A stretch of DNA of 7,482 bases from Planctomycetes bacterium RIFOXYC2_FULL_41_27 (GTDB taxonomy: Bacteria; Planctomycetota; Brocadiia; Brocadiales; Brocadiaceae), in the NCBI GenBank assembly GCA_001828645.1, contig MHZD01000102.1, forward strand, positions 1 through 7,482, in the 5' to 3' direction. A model generated the notes under the pieces. That model made no database searches. It was not told the origin of the DNA and worked only from the letters and a program-made list of their open reading frames with translations. Of this stretch, positions 5,391-7,482 are shown piece after piece (position 1 is the first letter of the stretch; the number at the start of each line of letters is the position of its first letter). Position numbers and translations under genes: made by a program.

Positions 5391-6080
5391 TTAGTTCTTG
5401 ATTTCCGATATCTCTTTCGATGCAATAATTTTCTGGGCAAGTTCGTAAGTGAGCTTTTCTATAGCGTCATCTACGGCAGGCCCAAATTTGGGGCCAGTCG
5501 TAATCCACCATTCGTGTTCAACCCTGGAGGTTATAAAGTCCAGCCCTTTCCCTTCCACCGCAATTTCTGTGTCCCATACTTTATTGAGTTTGGGATCTAG
5601 AAATGATGCCGTGATTGAAAGATTATGGCGGCCAATAGCCCTCCATACAGATACTTCCATGTGAAGTTCTATTTCCGAATTTTTTAAACTGATAGCCAAA
5701 ATCCCATCCAATGCTTCTTTATTTAAAAATTCCTTATTCTGTAAACTATCTATCACTATTGACTTTTTAAATAAGATGCGTGACATCTCCTCGATTTTGG
5801 AAGAAAGAGTTTTGCCGATTGGAAAAACAAAATTTGGAAAGACATAATAAGGCGTGCCAGCCTCGTCTTGTTTCAGCGGTACTTCCTGGACATAATTACG
5901 CAAGGTTGGTTCAATATAAATACCGACAGTAAGCGGTAAAGGAATTATTTGATAAATTCGTTTGTCAAGTTTTGGGGAAAGTCTTACATCTGGTCTGGTT
6001 CCGCTTAAGCAACCGATTGAAGTGAGAAAAAAAAGTAAAATGAACCAATGTTTATATGATACAGATTTAATAAATTGCAT
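5391..6080 (-). CDS. Predicted outer-membrane-type lipoprotein, family unknown
   Basis: The 229-aa protein opens with a lipoprotein signal: KSVSYKH, a hydrophobic core, then lipobox TSIGC with C24 as the lipidated residue. The next residue is Leu, not Asp, favouring outer-membrane sorting by the E. coli rule. The mature part has a strand VGIYIEP (52-58), FPIGKTL plus a helix (86-104), a long beta-rich region (about 125-170, DGILAIS to NKVWD) and an amphipathic C-terminal helix (AVDDAIEKLTYELAQKI, 202-218). This alternation resembles small envelope lipoproteins such as the YajG/LpoB-like type, but I cannot name a family. ATG 6078-6080 is preferred over a TTG at 6084-6086 because the AGG of the likely ribosome binding site is too close to the TTG. 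The promoter is at 6153-6181. It converges with ppiC; both products probably work in the envelope, though no shared task is shown. Confidence 0.82.
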   Translation of the reverse strand: MQFIKSVSYKHWFILLFFLTSIGCLSGTRPDVRLSPKLDKRIYQIIPLPLTVGIYIEPTLRNYVQEVPLKQDEAGTPYYVFPNFVFPIGKTLSSKIEEMSRILFKKSIVIDSLQNKEFLNKEALDGILAISLKNSEIELHMEVSVWRAIGRHNLSITASFLDPKLNKVWDTEIAVEGKGLDFITSRVEHEWWITTGPKFGPAVDDAIEKLTYELAQKIIASKEISEIKN

Positions 6081-6152
6081 GAACAAACGACCTAAAAATT
6101 GCCCTGATTAATGTGTCACAGTGTTCTCTTTCTTACGCAAAGATTAATTTAA

Positions 6153-6181
6153 ATAATATACGCAACCGGAGCTGTCGTCAA
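6153..6181 (-). promoter_or_regulatory. Sigma70-type promoter of the lipoprotein gene
   Basis: On the minus strand TTGACG (6181-6176), a 17-base spacer and TATTAT (6158-6153) match consensus at 10 of 12 positions. The -35 begins 7 bp past the PAS gene stop, so the lipoprotein gene can be transcribed independently of the PAS gene. The leader would be about 66 bases. Confidence 0.7.
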
Positions 6182-6188
6182 CATCCTT

Positions 6189-6551
6189 TTATCTATTCCA
6201 TTTCATGGGCACATCATCGCTTTCTCTACCAATGAGAACAACCCCTTTTATATTTTTTAGTCTGTTATAAATAGGGTATGTTTTTAAAAGAAGTGTGGTA
6301 CTGGTTTTGGGGCTTAAGATTTCGCTGGTTATGGTAGCGCCAGTTTTCAGTGTTTGCCATGTTGGACAATTCTTACAGGCCAGTGCAAATTTATGCTTTG
6401 TAAAAAAACACTTCTTTCCAACTGGACATCCTGTAAAAAATTCTTTTGCCGCCTTATTTATCTTTATTACATTAAACTCTGCATCGAATACAATAATAGG
6501 GTCTGTTATTGCATTAAAAATAGAATTGAGTTTTTCCCTTGTTTTATGCAT
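6189..6551 (-). CDS. Stand-alone PAS-domain protein with four-cysteine motif
   Basis: The 120-aa product is essentially a single PAS domain: a helix REKLNSIFNAI, then TDPIIVFDAEFNVIKINKAA (16-35), a central loop, and the closing strands LLLKTYPIYN and IKGVVLIGRE (101-110). The loop carries C42, C48, C59 and C62 (CPVGKKC, ACKNCP) before LKTG. The C...CxxCP pattern is common, from memory, in PAS domains attached to histidine kinases; C42 is extra. It could bind metal or sense redox state. No output domain (kinase, HD-GYP, GGDEF) is attached, so it would need a partner or is a remnant. Start is uncertain: ATG at 6549-6551 gives a complete domain but no good ribosome binding site; the same frame is open to a TTG at 6651-6653, which would take 26 or so codons from the inverted-repeat segment at 6574-6701. 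The original start may have been displaced by that segment. Confidence 0.7.
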   Translation of the reverse strand: MHKTREKLNSIFNAITDPIIVFDAEFNVIKINKAAKEFFTGCPVGKKCFFTKHKFALACKNCPTWQTLKTGATITSEILSPKTSTTLLLKTYPIYNRLKNIKGVVLIGRESDDVPMKWNR

Positions 6552-6573
6552 TCTCGTCCGATGTGTGTATTCC

Positions 6574-6701
6574 TTACTAACGACCTTGCGGGCGAGTGAG
6601 GGTGTATTCAAATGCGTCGATGCTGATTTTGAGCTATATCTTTTGGTAAACAAACTTTATTCTCATAAAAAAATTTTAGCTTGCTTTTGGGTCGTTAGTA
6701 A
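6574..6701. repeat. 128-bp segment with perfect 12-bp terminal inverted repeats
   Basis: TTACTAACGACC (6574-6585) recurs in perfect inversion as GGTCGTTAGTAA (6690-6701), with 104 bp between. The arms do not extend and no direct repeat flanks the whole; if the element core is taken as CTAACGACC to GGTCGTTAG, a TA dinucleotide flanks each side. No ORF of note is inside. Upstream on the minus strand, an ATG at 6728-6730 begins MPIANLQIAV and is cut by a stop inside the repeat; joining the outer flanks puts it in frame with the PAS gene. That supports an insertion into the 5' part of the PAS gene, without proving it. Confidence 0.45.
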
Positions 6702-6912
6702 ACGGCTATTTGAAGGTTAGCAATCGGCATACCGTAATATACAGCTTAGATTATGCCAGGTAATTAATTCGCACAAGTATTTAGGCAACTAAGATATAAG
6801 TAAATATTGTTATTTCGCAGTAGTTTCTTTTATACGGGAAGATGACGAAGCAAATAAAGGTATTTTTGGTGGTAATCAGCCAGTGTTAGGGGGTGGTATG
6901 TAATTGAAATAA

Positions 6913-6989
6913 AAACCTGTGGGATTTGCAATAGACATATTGCTATGCTCTGTTCTAGTCAAGACCCTAAATTATTACGCAACAGGTTT
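6913..6989. repeat. 8-bp inverted repeats around a small hairpin
   Basis: AAACCTGT (6913-6920) is mirrored by ACAGGTTT (6982-6989). Between them lies a perfect 6-bp hairpin GCAATA-GACA-TATTGC (6928-6943). It may be a decayed repeat unit of about 77 bp. No target duplication is obvious. Confidence 0.3.
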
Positions 6990-7015
6990 AAATAACTAAT
7001 TACTCCTTTAACACT

Positions 7016-7114
7016 TCAATCTCTTTTTATCCAGGTTTCTACTCTCTTTAGCGTTTCGCCTACTGTTAACTTATTATGTAACCATTGGAACACGCAATAA
7101 AGTCTATAAATAAT
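7016..7114 (-). pseudogene. Possible C-terminal gene remnant
   Basis: Between stops on the minus strand, an open segment encodes VFQWLHNKLTVGETLKRV and then ETWIKRD before TGA at 7016-7018. The composition is more protein-like than the surrounding AT-rich DNA: an amphipathic helix pattern with balanced charge. The only start is a GTG at 7091-7093, with no ribosome binding site. It could be the tail of a decayed gene; I do not recognise a family. Confidence 0.2.
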
Positions 7115-7140
7115 TTACCGATACTACAGAACTGTTACAA

Positions 7141-7159
7141 GCCAATATTTGGCCTTTTT
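7141..7159 (+). terminator. Weak terminator-like hairpin
   Basis: GCCAA (7141-7145) pairs with TTGGC (7149-7153) across a 3-base loop, followed by C and five T. The stem is only 5 bp and no plus-strand gene ends nearby, so a termination role is doubtful. Confidence 0.2.
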
Positions 7160-7245
7160 CATCTTTATATACAGGTGAAATGTATTATAATTTTATACAA
7201 GCGTAATGGGTTTGGAAAGACTAAATATATTAGAAGAAATAGAAT

Positions 7246-7482
7246 ATGTACAAAATGGAGATTCGATCAATTACCGATATGTCTTTGTCTGATCTGGAAG
7301 CGCTCTGTGTCTCGATAGGAGAACAAGCCTACAGGGCGAAACAAATACTTTCCTGGATTTATGTCAAAGGAGCAATGGCTTTTGATGAGATGTCTAATCT
7401 GCCAAACAATTTTCGGAAGCAGCTTGAGGAAAAGTATCAGGTCCTTCAGACCAAAGTCGATTCCATTGTCCAAATAACAGAG
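7246..7482 (+). CDS. rlmN: RlmN, 23S rRNA (adenine-C2)-methyltransferase, N-terminal part
   Basis: The frame is open to the window edge, giving the first 79 residues from ATG 7246 (76 from ATG 7255). It matches the N-terminal accessory domain of RlmN, the radical SAM enzyme that methylates A2503 of 23S rRNA and some tRNAs: MSLSDLEALCVSIGEQAYRA, then KQILSWIYVKG, FDEMSNLP and FRKQLEEKY line up with the usual helices before the SAM barrel. The radical SAM cysteines and catalytic cysteine lie beyond the window. A stop at 7240-7242 limits the start to 7246 or 7255; 7246 is chosen because AGAAG (7232-7236) is 9 bases upstream, a weak ribosome binding site. A TATAAT at 7186-7191 may be its -10 box. 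The gene is intact as far as seen. Confidence 0.88.
   Translation, partial: MYKMEIRSITDMSLSDLEALCVSIGEQAYRAKQILSWIYVKGAMAFDEMSNLPNNFRKQLEEKYQVLQTKVDSIVQITE

Larger units (their letters stand above)
6731..7245. other. Gene-free stretch before rlmN
   Basis: I see no convincing gene in about 515 bp. It holds an 8-bp inverted repeat pair (6913-6989), a small hairpin GCAATA-GACA-TATTGC (6928-6943), a protein-like minus-strand open fragment (7016-7114), a short hairpin with T-run (7141-7159) and a TATAAT at 7186-7191 without a matching -35 box, which could be the -10 of an rlmN promoter. Confidence 0.5.

Noticed and set aside
5369..5411. ATATCGG/CCGATAT inverted repeat between convergent ppiC and lipoprotein genes as a bidirectional terminator
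   Set aside because: The loop is 29 bases, no T-tract follows on either side, and one arm is within the lipoprotein coding end.
6295..6720. 141-codon plus-strand frame opposite the PAS gene
   Set aside because: It is antisense to a clear PAS domain, its product is rich in Leu/Val/Phe/Cys without domain structure, and it has no ribosome binding site.
7085..7318. 77-codon plus-strand frame running into rlmN
   Set aside because: Its 3' part overlaps the RlmN N-terminus in another frame and the translation has no protein-like pattern.
1..7482. CRISPR array or defence island
   Set aside because: The repeats seen are hairpins or short tandem units without regular spacers, and no cas, restriction or toxin-antitoxin gene is recognisable.

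Overview
The window looks like a chromosomal stretch of an AT-rich, Gram-negative-type bacterium (roughly 40% GC by eye). The gene set (a Tat-tagged AmmeMemoRadiSam radical SAM enzyme, a Mut7-C protein, a SurA/PrsA-like PpiC, an outer-membrane-type lipoprotein, RlmN) and the dense short palindromic and decamer-like intergenic repeats remind me of Planctomycetota, especially anammox genomes (Ca. Brocadia/Kuenenia/Jettenia). That assignment is inference from pattern memory, not proof.

Layout. 1-383: a minus-strand remnant of a TrpF-like protein whose homology stops where an array of three tight hairpins begins. 384-721: no gene; it holds a GC-rich palindrome nested inside a 10-bp inverted repeat, then a probable terminator and a decamer-like repeat behind amrS. 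722-1864 (-): amrS with a Tat-like leader and a near-consensus promoter at 1929-1957. 2098-2913 (+): an unrecognised 271-aa protein in distinctly AT-richer DNA. 2990-3457 (+): a complete Mut7-C RNase/zinc-ribbon protein. 3508-3617: a MITE-like inverted-repeat unit with a 6-7 bp flanking direct repeat, ending just before the ribosome binding site of a thioredoxin-fold gene (3640-4188, +). 4332-4360: a sigma70-type promoter for an exported PpiC-type prolyl isomerase (4434-5369, +), which converges with a lipoprotein gene (5391-6080, -) that has its own promoter at 6153-6181. 6189-6551 (-): a stand-alone PAS protein with a four-cysteine motif; a 128-bp segment bounded by perfect 12-bp inverted repeats (6574-6701) covers its upstream end. 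6731-7245: about 500 bp without a convincing gene. 7246 to the end (+): the N-terminus of RlmN, cut by the window edge.

The genes do not form one operon: strands alternate and three have their own recognisable promoters. PpiC and the lipoprotein fit envelope biogenesis; Mut7-C and RlmN are RNA-related; the thioredoxin-like protein, the cysteine PAS and AmrS are redox or Fe-S proteins. I see no CRISPR array, complete transposase, tRNA or rRNA, and no multi-gene system I could call new. The most interesting content is the small non-coding repeats that seem to have broken or rebuilt gene ends (TrpF-like, PAS, thioredoxin leader), the exported form of AmrS, and the orphan 271-aa protein.
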